NCBI GenBank assembly: GCA_003695285.1
Contig: RFIL01000066.1
Span: 1 to 5,844 of the forward strand
Reading direction: 5' to 3'
From: Calditrichota bacterium
Lineage (GTDB): Bacteria; Calditrichota; Calditrichia; RBG-13-44-9; J075
DNA: 5,844 nucleotides
The notes beneath the pieces were generated by a model. It saw only the letters and a program-made list of their open reading frames with translations, searched no databases and was not told the DNA's origin. Numbering within the stretch: the first letter of the stretch is position 1; every line of letters begins with the position of its first letter. The translations under genes and the position numbers were made by a program. Below, one piece after another: positions 1-5,844 of the stretch.

Positions 1-116
1 ACTAAAAAATTTGCCCCGGAAAACAAAAATTGATCTAATAGTGCCAGACCTCCTTTTTCCAGCCAGCTCCTTTTGATATGAAAAAACGACAGAAGATTAT
101 CAACCTCAATTCTCAA
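1..116 (-). CDS. Probable polysaccharide (O-antigen type) flippase, N-terminal fragment
   Basis: Only the first 38 codons plus two bases are inside the window; the gene continues past base 1. The frame reads from a TTG at 116-114 and ends in the stretch LALLDQFLFSGANFL (residues 24-38). This Gly-Gly-x-Ala-Leu-x-Asp-Gln then Ser-Gly-Ala-Asn-Phe pattern is what I know from the first membrane helix of Wzx/MATE-like polysaccharide export proteins, which move lipid-linked sugars across the inner membrane. The TTG shares a TTGA overlap with the stop of the upstream gene and has AGAGG ten bases before it, so coupled translation is likely. No ATG or GTG occurs in this frame within the window, so TTG is the best start seen, but a later non-standard start before Lys15-Arg16-Ser17-Trp18 would also fit the family, whose N-termini are usually shorter. 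The family call rests on a short fragment and is moderate. Confidence 0.6.
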   Translation of the reverse strand, partial: MRIEVDNLLSFFHIKRSWLEKGGLALLDQFLFSGANFL

Positions 117-1159
117 GTAGCTACCGCCTCTTTATCGATTAACACATATTTTAAGGCACTTTTCCATCCCAAGAATGCAAGAGGAATCATAAACGGAAAT
201 CCCAGAAAAAGAATCCGCCCCATATTCTCACCGATAATCAAACAGGCCGTTATCAGAACCACTGTAAGACCACTTAATCGCAACAAAGGATGTTGAGGCA
301 CTTTTTTTATTTTCAGAAATCCCATACCCATAAATATCCACAGGGGGCCAAAGGCAATAATAATCTCATACAAATTCCACAACATTCTGCTTCCGGGAAT
401 AAACAAGTGGGCTATTCGGATCACAGTTTCCCAGAAGGGATAGTTATATCCATAATCGGTAGGAAATAGTAGAAAACGGAAGACCGCGTATCCAATAAGA
501 CCCGGCACACAGGTGGATGCCAGAATCAGAGTTTGCCTCTTGATACCATAAAGCAACGGAATACTCAAGAAAACCAGTATGGTCGTTTCTTTGGCAAACA
601 TCCCCAGGGCAAATACCATGGCCAAAATCCATGTTTTCTGGCGGAGAACACAGTATAGCCCTACGGCAATAAACGCATGGGCCAGAGCATCAACGAGAGG
701 AGTTACGGTGTAATTCACTGTGGGAAAACTTACAAAATAGAGCAGAGAAGTGAGAATGCTCTCATACAAAGAAAACCCGAACTGGAGTGCCAGTAAATAG
801 AGAACATATCCGGCCACCGCCACCCCAAGAGCGTTAACTACCCCAAACTTAAACAGAATAATTTTTTCTTTATTAACATCCAAGTACCCGCTGATGGGGT
901 TCTTTTCCGGGAAAGGAACCAGCCGGGCCAGATAGGGCGTCAGCACTCGATAGCAAAAAGGTTTGGGAATTTCCTGTATCGGGGTACCCTGATACAGGGC
1001 GATGTACTTCACCATATCCGGGTTACCATCTTCCTGAACATTAAATTTCGCCATTGCCCAGTAAGTTAATGAACCTGCAATGTACAGATAGACCGAAAAG
1101 AATAAGAACTTAAATAAAGCGCTTTTCCCCAGGATAGTTTTAATTCCGATCAACTGCAC
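113..1159 (-). CDS. Multi-spanning membrane protein, candidate GT-C-fold glycosyltransferase
   Basis: This 348-residue integral membrane protein has about nine or ten hydrophobic helices by eye (roughly 16-36, 101-125, 131-147, 155-172, 176-189, 192-206, 209-231, 261-281, 294-311, 313-331). After helix 1 comes a long loop (37-100) with acidic residues at Glu43, Asp44 and Asp48 and the motif YRVLTPYLARLVP (70-82). Acidic residues in the first outer loop are a GT-C hallmark, where they act on polyprenyl-phosphate sugars. Further motifs are VDALAH (156-161), AKET (189-192) and ENMGR (311-315), which I recall from uncharacterised bacterial membrane proteins. I do not recognise a named family. The start is GTG at 1159; a stop lies four codons upstream in frame. 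It follows the UbiA gene after 115 bases and overlaps the flippase start by four. By position it could transfer arabinofuranose from the lipid donor, which is inference only. A non-enzymatic membrane protein is the alternative. Confidence 0.75.
   Translation of the reverse strand: MQLIGIKTILGKSALFKFLFFSVYLYIAGSLTYWAMAKFNVQEDGNPDMVKYIALYQGTPIQEIPKPFCYRVLTPYLARLVPFPEKNPISGYLDVNKEKIILFKFGVVNALGVAVAGYVLYLLALQFGFSLYESILTSLLYFVSFPTVNYTVTPLVDALAHAFIAVGLYCVLRQKTWILAMVFALGMFAKETTILVFLSIPLLYGIKRQTLILASTCVPGLIGYAVFRFLLFPTDYGYNYPFWETVIRIAHLFIPGSRMLWNLYEIIIAFGPLWIFMGMGFLKIKKVPQHPLLRLSGLTVVLITACLIIGENMGRILFLGFPFMIPLAFLGWKSALKYVLIDKEAVAT
127..131 (-). promoter_or_regulatory. Shine-Dalgarno-like AGAGG for the TTG-start flippase gene
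   Basis: On the minus strand AGAGG ends ten bases before the TTG at 116-114. It lies inside the last codons of the upstream membrane-protein gene. It supports re-initiation at the TTGA overlap rather than a start further downstream. Confidence 0.4.
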
Positions 1160-1274
1160 CGTCTTTTTTCACCACCGTGTTTACCTTGTTTAGGAGCTAT
1201 TGAACCCATGTTTTGATTAAGCATCTTTTTCCAGTAATCCATTAAGGAAAACGGAATATGTAAGGAAATATTTT

Positions 1275-2192
1275 TTACAAAATTATCCAATACACGAGCA
1301 TCAACCACCCAAGTACAGAGAACACAATTCCATAGTCAGTTATCAGGATTCTCTCCGGTTCATCGCCCAAACGTTTATGATACAATAGATGTAAGTAGCG
1401 AAAAATTCCCCCCACTACAAACGGAAGAGTATAGATCAGGTTGGTAGTGTTAAATTTGGCAATTGTCTCTGCACTCAGGGTATACAACGCATAAGAAACT
1501 ATAGTAGCCGCTGTTACAATTGCGATTGCCTGATCAAAAAAGTGAATACTATATTCGCTCAGGTTTTTGCGGTGATTCACAGCATTTTCTTCCAGTAAAA
1601 TCAACTCATTTCGCCGCTTTCCTATTATCAAAAACAACGCCAGAAAGAGGGTGCATACCAGTAACCAGGGTGAAATATCCACGGCGATGGCCACCGCACC
1701 GGCAATAGCCCGCAATACAAAGCCAATCGCTACTATCAGAATATCAATAATGGCGAAATGCTTTAATTTTAGCGAATAAGAAAATGTCAATATGATATAT
1801 CCAAGCACAACGAAGAATAGCTGTGGGCTGATCACCGCCGAGACAAGAACAGCTATTGCATAAGCCAACCCGGCTCCCCACATTGCAGTTGTTATGGATA
1901 GTCTACCGCTGGCAATCGGTCGGGTTTTCTTTCGGGGGTGAAACTGGTCTTTTTCACGGTCCAGAATATCGTTGATTATATATCCCGCCCCGGAGGCCAA
2001 ACAGAATATTCCAAATGCTACAGTCGCATGAAACAACGATGGCAAATCCCCAACACGTCCGGAGAACAGGAGGGCAGCAAACACGAGAAAATTTTTACTC
2101 CATTGGTAGGGCCGCAAGGAAATGAAAAAATATTTCAGTTGAGCGAACCAACTGCTGATCACAGGCTTCTCTTCAGCTGAATACAATTCCAC
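1275..2192 (-). CDS. ubiA: UbiA-family decaprenyl-phosphate phosphoribosyltransferase (DPPR synthase)
   Basis: The predicted 305-residue inner-membrane enzyme transfers 5-phosphoribose from PRPP to a polyprenyl phosphate, the committed step of lipid-linked arabinofuranose synthesis (Rv3806c in M. tuberculosis). The first Asp-rich motif NDILDREKD (74-82) is followed by His85-Pro86 and KTRPIASG (89-96), the pattern that separates DPPR synthases from quinone or heme prenyltransferases. The second conserved region is YSLKLKHFAIIDIL (139-152) with Arg161. GKRRNE (191-196) and the C-terminal GDEPERILITD (276-286) also fit. Around eight or nine helices are visible, and the length is close to the family's usual 300. 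The start is GTG with GAGG seven bases upstream. It lies 72 bases after dprE2, so the two are probably cotranscribed. The phosphatase that should act next is not in the window. Family confidence is high; the exact polyprenyl length is unknown. Confidence 0.92.
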   Translation of the reverse strand: MELYSAEEKPVISSWFAQLKYFFISLRPYQWSKNFLVFAALLFSGRVGDLPSLFHATVAFGIFCLASGAGYIINDILDREKDQFHPRKKTRPIASGRLSITTAMWGAGLAYAIAVLVSAVISPQLFFVVLGYIILTFSYSLKLKHFAIIDILIVAIGFVLRAIAGAVAIAVDISPWLLVCTLFLALFLIIGKRRNELILLEENAVNHRKNLSEYSIHFFDQAIAIVTAATIVSYALYTLSAETIAKFNTTNLIYTLPFVVGGIFRYLHLLYHKRLGDEPERILITDYGIVFSVLGWLMLVYWIIL

Positions 2193-2199
2193 CGGATTA

Positions 2200-2203
2200 C
2201 CTC
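2200..2203 (-). promoter_or_regulatory. Shine-Dalgarno GAGG that sets the GTG start of ubiA
   Basis: Minus-strand GAGG stands seven bases before the GTG at 2192-2190, an ideal spacing. The nearby upstream ATG is followed after one codon by TAA, so it cannot serve as the start. This supports GTG as the real initiation codon. Confidence 0.6.
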
Positions 2204-2264
2204 ATAAGATTTATCAACTAAATAAGGTGATCGCCACATCCATAGATTGAAACGCAGAAATCTT

Positions 2265-2993
2265 TTACAGAGGAAAACGCATAAATATACTTTCCGGAAA
2301 CATTCTGATCACCAACATAATGGGTTTCCAAAACCAGGGAACATAAAGTTCACGCTTACCTTTTTCTTTCTTGCGCAGAATTGTCCGGGCCACCTTTTCT
2401 GGCGATGCCGCCCAGAAGATTCCCGGTTTTCCCCAGGTCATGGGAGTGTCCACATATCCCGGTTTTACCAGCATCACATGAATTTTTTTAGAAAATAGCC
2501 GGGCTCGTAATCCATCAACAAAGGTATGCAATCCGGATTTGGCAGAACCGTAGAAGTAATTGCTGCGACGCCCTCTATCTCCGGCTACCGAACCGAAAAT
2601 TATCATTTTGCCGCGCCTTTTCCGTTCCAGAAAATTTGCCGCCTCACTCAGCAAATGCACACTCGTTGCATAATTAACCTGCAATATCTTCTCTCGCTCT
2701 TCAGCATCCGTTTCAGCCAGTTGTTGATCACCCAGGTAGCCGATGAAGCAGTATACTTCGTCAATATCGGAATGATCATTAAATATTTTTTCAATTTTTT
2801 GAAAATGGGGATAGAACTCACCGATGTCAAAGAACACATTCTGCTGCCGGTATCTGATGCTCAAATCCGAAGCCTGACGATGGAGTTCGGAACTATCTCT
2901 CCCTGCCAGTACCAAATCGATTCCATCCCGGGCTAACTCCCGGGCTACTGCGCGGCCAATCGTGGAAGTGGAACCCAGCAATAATGCTTTCAC
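2265..2993 (-). CDS. dprE2: DprE2-type decaprenylphosphoryl-2-keto-erythro-pentose reductase (SDR family)
   Basis: This 242-residue short-chain dehydrogenase is predicted to reduce the 2-keto intermediate made by DprE1 to polyprenylphosphoryl-beta-D-arabinofuranose, using NAD(P)H. The Rossmann glycine motif GSTSTIG is at 7-13, with Arg14 and AGRD (30-33) in the cofactor region. The structural Asn is Asn107 in VNYAT. The catalytic Ser135 (FGSVAG), Tyr148 and Lys152 (YGSAKSG) are all present, followed by PGYVDTPM (178-185). A hydrophobic, aromatic C-terminal segment (about 218-238) could hold it at the membrane, as its lipid substrate would need. Length is slightly under the mycobacterial protein (about 254). 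The only usable start is GTG at 2993: an in-frame stop lies seven codons upstream, and an AAAGGA sequence is rather far away at 13 bases. It follows dprE1 by 21 bases, as the two subunits do in mycobacteria. A generic SDR is the alternative, but context makes DprE2 likely. Confidence 0.88.
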   Translation of the reverse strand: MKALLLGSTSTIGRAVARELARDGIDLVLAGRDSSELHRQASDLSIRYRQQNVFFDIGEFYPHFQKIEKIFNDHSDIDEVYCFIGYLGDQQLAETDAEEREKILQVNYATSVHLLSEAANFLERKRRGKMIIFGSVAGDRGRRSNYFYGSAKSGLHTFVDGLRARLFSKKIHVMLVKPGYVDTPMTWGKPGIFWAASPEKVARTILRKKEKGKRELYVPWFWKPIMLVIRMFPESIFMRFPL

Positions 2994-3014
2994 CGGAAAA
3001 GCTTTTTCCTTTCA

Positions 3015-4358
3015 TCAGTTTATTAACCCTAAACGTTGGGCTTGCAAAGAAGCAAATACATTGTTAGGATCTACAGCGCGTTTAACGCCCTTCCACCGGT
3101 CCAATTCCGGATACATTTGTTCAAACGCCGATTTGGTTAACACGGCATCTTTGGTTAAATAGATCCTTCCACCGGCGTTTAATACCAGTTCATTCAATCT
3201 GGAGATGAACGCTTCTATTCCCGAACGGTTGGGGTAATCCAGTGCCAGAGTAAAACCCTCCACAGGAAAGCTTAACCAGCCCCTTCCAGACCCCATCCTT
3301 TTAAGCACCGCTAAATAGGGAAACCATCCCTGTTCATGGGAAAATTGGAAGATAGCCGTTAAGGTTTTTTCTCCGGCATCCGGGGGAACAACGCATTGCC
3401 ATTGCAGAAATCCCCGCCGCCCATACAACCGATTCCAGTGGGCAATGCAATCCAGGGGATAAAAAAATTCATTGTAGTGGACAGTGGATTCTCGGGGCTT
3501 ACAAAAAGCATAGTGGGAATTGTTGAAGGCGCGCACGGTCAACTTGTTCAATAGAAGGTTAACTCCATACGCAGGTATAGAGATGGTCGGTGAAGGGTGA
3601 ATCCGCAACGGGTGATTTCGCCACCTCCCGTCCAATTCGTTCTGTTTAGCAAACCGCCCAAATTGGACTATTGCTCTTCCGAGGCGTTTTCCCCGGGAAA
3701 AACCATCAACCCAGGCCACCGAAAAAGGATATTCCTGATCCAATTGAGACAGGATCTGAAGGGTTTCTTGCAAATTGGCGGTTTTGAAAACGGCCTGTCG
3801 AATATAGGAGGTTTCAATGGGAATTAGTTGGAGATATGCGGCGAGAATTATTCCGGTAAGTCCATTCCCCCCAATCGTGGCTTCAAATATATCCCTGTCC
3901 TGTTTCCTGGAACAAAAAATTTTCTCCCCCGAGGGTAAGATAAGTTCCAATGCTTCGATATAGTTATAGAGCGAACCGTGCACATGGTGGTTTTTTCCAT
4001 GAATATCTGCTGCGATGGCACCTCCAAGAGTAACATATTTTGTTCCCGGTGTCACCGGAAGAAACCAACCGTGGGGTACGAATACGCGCAATATTTCTTC
4101 AAAACTCACCCCTGCTTCCGCATAAAGCACTCCGGATTCAGGATCAAAATCCAAAAAACAATTTATGCGTCGCATCCATAAAGTTCCACCATGGGGATTT
4201 AGAGAGGCATCACCATAGCTTCGTCCCAATCCCCGGGGAATCCAGTGAATCTCTTTGCCCATATGTGCAAAATCCCGGAGGCGTTCAGGGCGATAGACCC
4301 GGGCTTTCACCACCGGATAGTTGCCCCACCCTGAGAGTTGGACCACTTTATAGTGCAT
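3015..4358 (-). CDS. dprE1: DprE1-type FAD-dependent decaprenylphosphoryl-ribose 2'-oxidase
   Basis: This 447-residue flavoprotein oxidises the 2'-hydroxyl of polyprenylphosphoryl-ribose; with DprE2 it performs the 2' epimerisation to arabinose. The FAD domain shows RGLGRSYGD (42-50), PGTKYVTLGGAIAADIHGKNHH (104-125; His120 matches His132 of the M. tuberculosis enzyme as I recall it) and GGNGLTG (163-169). The substrate domain shows FFYPLD (298-303), WNRLYG (308-313) and GFLQWQ (316-321). TKDA (402-405) holds Lys403, equivalent to catalytic Lys418. The C-terminus RAVDPNNVFAS (427-437) matches the family. The length is near the mycobacterial 461. At the position of Cys387, the residue attacked by benzothiazinones, this protein has Ala372 (context FTLALDYP). 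The ATG at 4358 gives an N-terminus (LSGWG, 8-12) matching homologues, but no Shine-Dalgarno precedes it. An aldonolactone oxidase is less likely because of the dprE2 and ubiA neighbours. Confidence 0.92.
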   Translation of the reverse strand: MHYKVVQLSGWGNYPVVKARVYRPERLRDFAHMGKEIHWIPRGLGRSYGDASLNPHGGTLWMRRINCFLDFDPESGVLYAEAGVSFEEILRVFVPHGWFLPVTPGTKYVTLGGAIAADIHGKNHHVHGSLYNYIEALELILPSGEKIFCSRKQDRDIFEATIGGNGLTGIILAAYLQLIPIETSYIRQAVFKTANLQETLQILSQLDQEYPFSVAWVDGFSRGKRLGRAIVQFGRFAKQNELDGRWRNHPLRIHPSPTISIPAYGVNLLLNKLTVRAFNNSHYAFCKPRESTVHYNEFFYPLDCIAHWNRLYGRRGFLQWQCVVPPDAGEKTLTAIFQFSHEQGWFPYLAVLKRMGSGRGWLSFPVEGFTLALDYPNRSGIEAFISRLNELVLNAGGRIYLTKDAVLTKSAFEQMYPELDRWKGVKRAVDPNNVFASLQAQRLGLIN

Positions 4359-4364
4359 GAAAGG

Positions 4365-4393
4365 ATTAATTTATGAATACAGTGGTTTGTAAA
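4365..4393 (-). promoter_or_regulatory. Weak promoter-like pair just before dprE1
   Basis: On the minus strand TTTACA (4393-4388) and ATTAAT (4370-4365) are separated by 17 bases and resemble -35 and -10 boxes (five and four of six matches to the sigma-70 consensus). The -10-like box ends only six bases before the dprE1 ATG, so a transcript would start at or near the ATG and be leaderless. This would agree with the absence of a Shine-Dalgarno there. AT-rich sequence gives such matches by chance, so this is a suggestion only. Confidence 0.2.
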
Positions 4394-4421
4394 AAATCCC
4401 CCAACCATAGATGAAATGGGG
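4391..4421 (-). terminator. Possible weak intrinsic terminator downstream of wecB
   Basis: On the minus strand CCCCA (4421-4417) can pair with TGGGG (4403-4399) around a 13-base loop, followed by G, A and a run of six T (4396-4391). It sits 57 bases past the wecB stop. The GC-rich stem is only five pairs, so termination would be partial at most. It lies in a 119-base gap, the longest in the window. Confidence 0.3.
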
Positions 4422-4477
4422 CATCAGATAAAAACGGGCGTCATGGAGTTCAAGGTACTGTGGGTTGATACTGCTGT

Positions 4478-5605
4478 TCAACAGAGTAATTTGTCTCTAA
4501 AAATTTGCACAATTCTTTGTGCCGCCTTCCCATCTCCAAATGGATTCTTACTCTTTTTAAGCCGTTTTCCCATTCGCACATCGTGCATTAATTTTTCCGT
4601 TGCCTCTACAATACCGAACACAGTGGTGCCGGCCAGTATCGCAAATCCACTTTCCACCGCCTCCGGGCGTTCGGTGATTTTCCGCATAATAATCACCGGT
4701 TTTTTCAATGTAGGGGCTTCTTCAAGAATCCCACCGGAATCGGTAAGGATCAGGAAGGATTTTTTCATCATCCAGATAAATGTGGCATAATCCAGCGGTT
4801 CTAACAGATGGATATTTTCAACGTCGGCCAGCAATGAATACACATAGCTCTGCACGTTGGGATTCAAATGCGCCGGATATACAATCTCGACTTGCGGATA
4901 CCGCAGGGCAATCTCTCTTATCGCCATGCAAATATTCTCAAAGTCGTGTCCAAAACTTTCCCGGCGGTGGCCGGTAACCAGAAGGATCTGTCGATCAAAA
5001 TGGATATCCGGAAAGCGGCTGGTAAAGTGTTCTTCGGGAAGAGAGCGAAGCTTTTCCAACATAATTTCAAGACAATCTACTACGGTATTGCCGGTGACGA
5101 ATATGTTCTCCTGAGAAACTCCCTCGGCTAAAAGTTGCCGGCGATTTCCCTCGGTAGGGCAAAAATGGTATTCGCAAATCACCGAACACAACCTGCGATT
5201 CAACTCTTCCGGAAAAGGGTTATACTTATCCCCGGTTCTCAAACCGGCCTCTACATGGGCAACAGGAATATGTTGATAATATGCAGCCAAAGCCGTGGCA
5301 AAGGTGGTCGTCGTATCTCCCTGAATCAAAACCAGATCCGGCCTCTCCTGCTCCATTACCGGGGTGATTTCTTTTAAAACGTGAGCTGTCAAATCCGGAA
5401 GGGATTGGTTATCGGTCATAATGTTTAAGTCAATGTCTGGCTGGATATTAAAAAGGGTAAGCACTTGATCTAACATCTGGCGATGTTGGGCAGTGACACA
5501 TAGTCGACAATGGAATGCTTCCGGATGGCGCCGCAGTTCCCAGATCACCGGGGCTAACTTTATGGCTTCCGGGCGGGTACCAAATACCACCAGAATCTTT
5601 TTCAT
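4478..5605 (-). CDS. wecB: UDP-N-acetylglucosamine 2-epimerase (non-hydrolysing)
   Basis: This cytoplasmic enzyme interconverts UDP-GlcNAc and UDP-ManNAc, feeding ManNAc or ManNAcA residues into surface glycans. The 375 residues match the usual family length. Visible motifs are GTRPEAIK (9-16), QGDTTT (95-100), HVEAGLRT (117-124), FPEELNRRL (131-139), TGHRRESFG (211-219), PAHLNPNV (244-251), TDSGGILEEAP (288-298) and RKITERPEA (308-316). These cover the nucleotide-binding Asp, Glu, His and Arg residues of the family, so the enzyme looks intact. I chose the ATG at 5605 over a GTG-or-ATG candidate 15 codons upstream (5650). It gives the standard MKKILVVFGTRPEA N-terminus, and it forms an ATGA overlap with the rmlC stop. 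No clear Shine-Dalgarno is seen, in keeping with translational coupling. No dehydrogenase (wecC) is present in the window, so whether ManNAc is oxidised is unknown. Confidence 0.95.
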   Translation of the reverse strand: MKKILVVFGTRPEAIKLAPVIWELRRHPEAFHCRLCVTAQHRQMLDQVLTLFNIQPDIDLNIMTDNQSLPDLTAHVLKEITPVMEQERPDLVLIQGDTTTTFATALAAYYQHIPVAHVEAGLRTGDKYNPFPEELNRRLCSVICEYHFCPTEGNRRQLLAEGVSQENIFVTGNTVVDCLEIMLEKLRSLPEEHFTSRFPDIHFDRQILLVTGHRRESFGHDFENICMAIREIALRYPQVEIVYPAHLNPNVQSYVYSLLADVENIHLLEPLDYATFIWMMKKSFLILTDSGGILEEAPTLKKPVIIMRKITERPEAVESGFAILAGTTVFGIVEATEKLMHDVRMGKRLKKSKNPFGDGKAAQRIVQIFRDKLLC

Positions 5606-5844
5606 TGAGAAGTATATCGGAAGTGATTTGATTCCGGGCGGGTTAACCATTCTTTAAATGAAGGGGCACCGGCATCTCGTGCCGACACTATTGGATTTTG
5701 AACCGGCCATTCGATTCCTATATCGGGATCATTCCACCGAATATTTCCTTCCCCCTCAGGATTGTAAATACCGGTACATTTATATTGCACTTCGGCAAAA
5801 TCGGAGAGCACACAGAAGCCCCGGGCAAACCCGGCCGGCGCCCA
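5602..5844 (-). CDS. rmlC: dTDP-4-dehydrorhamnose 3,5-epimerase, C-terminal part
   Basis: The last 80 residues are in the window; the N-terminal half, with the catalytic His, lies beyond base 5844. The frame is open to the edge and reads WAPAGFARGFCVLSD (1-15), AEVQYKCTGIYNP (17-29), then GNIRWNDPDIGIEWP (33-47) and VSARDAGAP (52-60). The Trp-x-Pro-x-Gly-Phe-Ala-x-Gly-Phe motif and the Trp-Asn-Asp-Pro-x-Ile-Gly-Ile-x-Trp-Pro motif are signatures of the RmlC cupin family, which makes the precursor that RmlD reduces to dTDP-L-rhamnose. The short tail after EWL (63-65) is normal for the family. The stop TGA overlaps the wecB ATG. I infer that rmlA, rmlB and rmlD may lie outside the window. Confidence 0.93.
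   Translation of the reverse strand, partial: WAPAGFARGFCVLSDFAEVQYKCTGIYNPEGEGNIRWNDPDIGIEWPVQNPIVSARDAGAPSFKEWLTRPESNHFRYTSQ

Noticed and set aside
1150..1242. A 30-codon minus-strand open frame starting ATG-GAT-TAC-TGG in the gap between ubiA and the GT-C gene, ending just inside the GT-C gene.
   Set aside because: No Shine-Dalgarno precedes it, the peptide resembles nothing I know, and an open frame this short is expected by chance.
2526..2936. A 136-codon plus-strand open frame.
   Set aside because: It lies wholly antisense to dprE2, which has complete catalytic motifs; the plus-strand product shows no recognisable domain.
2997..3006. The 10-base palindrome AAAAGCTTTT between the dprE1 stop and the dprE2 start.
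   Set aside because: It has no loop and low complexity. It could slightly affect dprE2 initiation, but nothing marks it as a regulator site.
3015..4358. Assignment of the FAD protein as an aldonolactone or other sugar oxidase.
   Set aside because: The HGKNHH motif, the catalytic Lys context, the C-terminus and the adjacent dprE2 and ubiA all favour DprE1.
4416..4790. A 124-codon plus-strand open frame, and further plus-strand frames up to 5377.
   Set aside because: They are almost entirely antisense to wecB, whose family motifs continue through the region; no domain seen in the plus-strand products.
5606..5650. A longer start for wecB, 15 codons upstream.
   Set aside because: The extra residues are not part of the family, they overlap rmlC coding sequence extensively, and the ATG at 5605 gives the standard N-terminus and an ATGA overlap.

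Overview
This window is a stretch of a cell-surface polysaccharide gene cluster. Every gene I can support lies on the minus strand, so transcription runs from high to low coordinates. In that order the genes are: the 3' end of rmlC (dTDP-rhamnose pathway), wecB (UDP-GlcNAc 2-epimerase), a DprE1-type FAD oxidoreductase, a DprE2-type short-chain dehydrogenase, a UbiA-family polyprenyl-phosphate phosphoribosyltransferase, a multi-spanning membrane protein with GT-C glycosyltransferase character, and the first 38 codons of a probable polysaccharide flippase that runs off the low end. No tRNA, rRNA, CRISPR array or mobile element was seen. No gene-free gap exceeds about 120 bases.

The central point is that dprE1, dprE2 and the UbiA gene together encode most of the route from phosphoribosyl pyrophosphate to polyprenyl-phosphate-beta-D-arabinofuranose, the lipid-linked arabinose donor best known from mycobacterial arabinogalactan. 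The GT-C-like protein and the flippase immediately downstream are reasonable candidates for using or moving lipid-linked sugars. RmlC and WecB upstream supply dTDP-L-rhamnose and UDP-ManNAc. My inference is that the cluster builds a glycan containing rhamnose, ManNAc (or a derivative) and D-arabinofuranose or a related lipid-linked pentose.

The organism cannot be named from this window. Base composition is moderate and leans to AT by eye (not counted), unlike high-GC mycolata. The neighbours are typical of O-antigen or exopolysaccharide clusters, so a non-actinobacterial, perhaps Gram-negative environmental lineage is more likely than a mycobacterium. Start codons are unusual: dprE2, ubiA and the GT-C gene use GTG, and the flippase probably uses TTG. 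Two junctions are translationally coupled overlaps: ATGA for rmlC/wecB and TTGA for GT-C/flippase. A weak terminator-like hairpin and a weak promoter-like pair lie between wecB and dprE1 and may divide the window into two transcription units.
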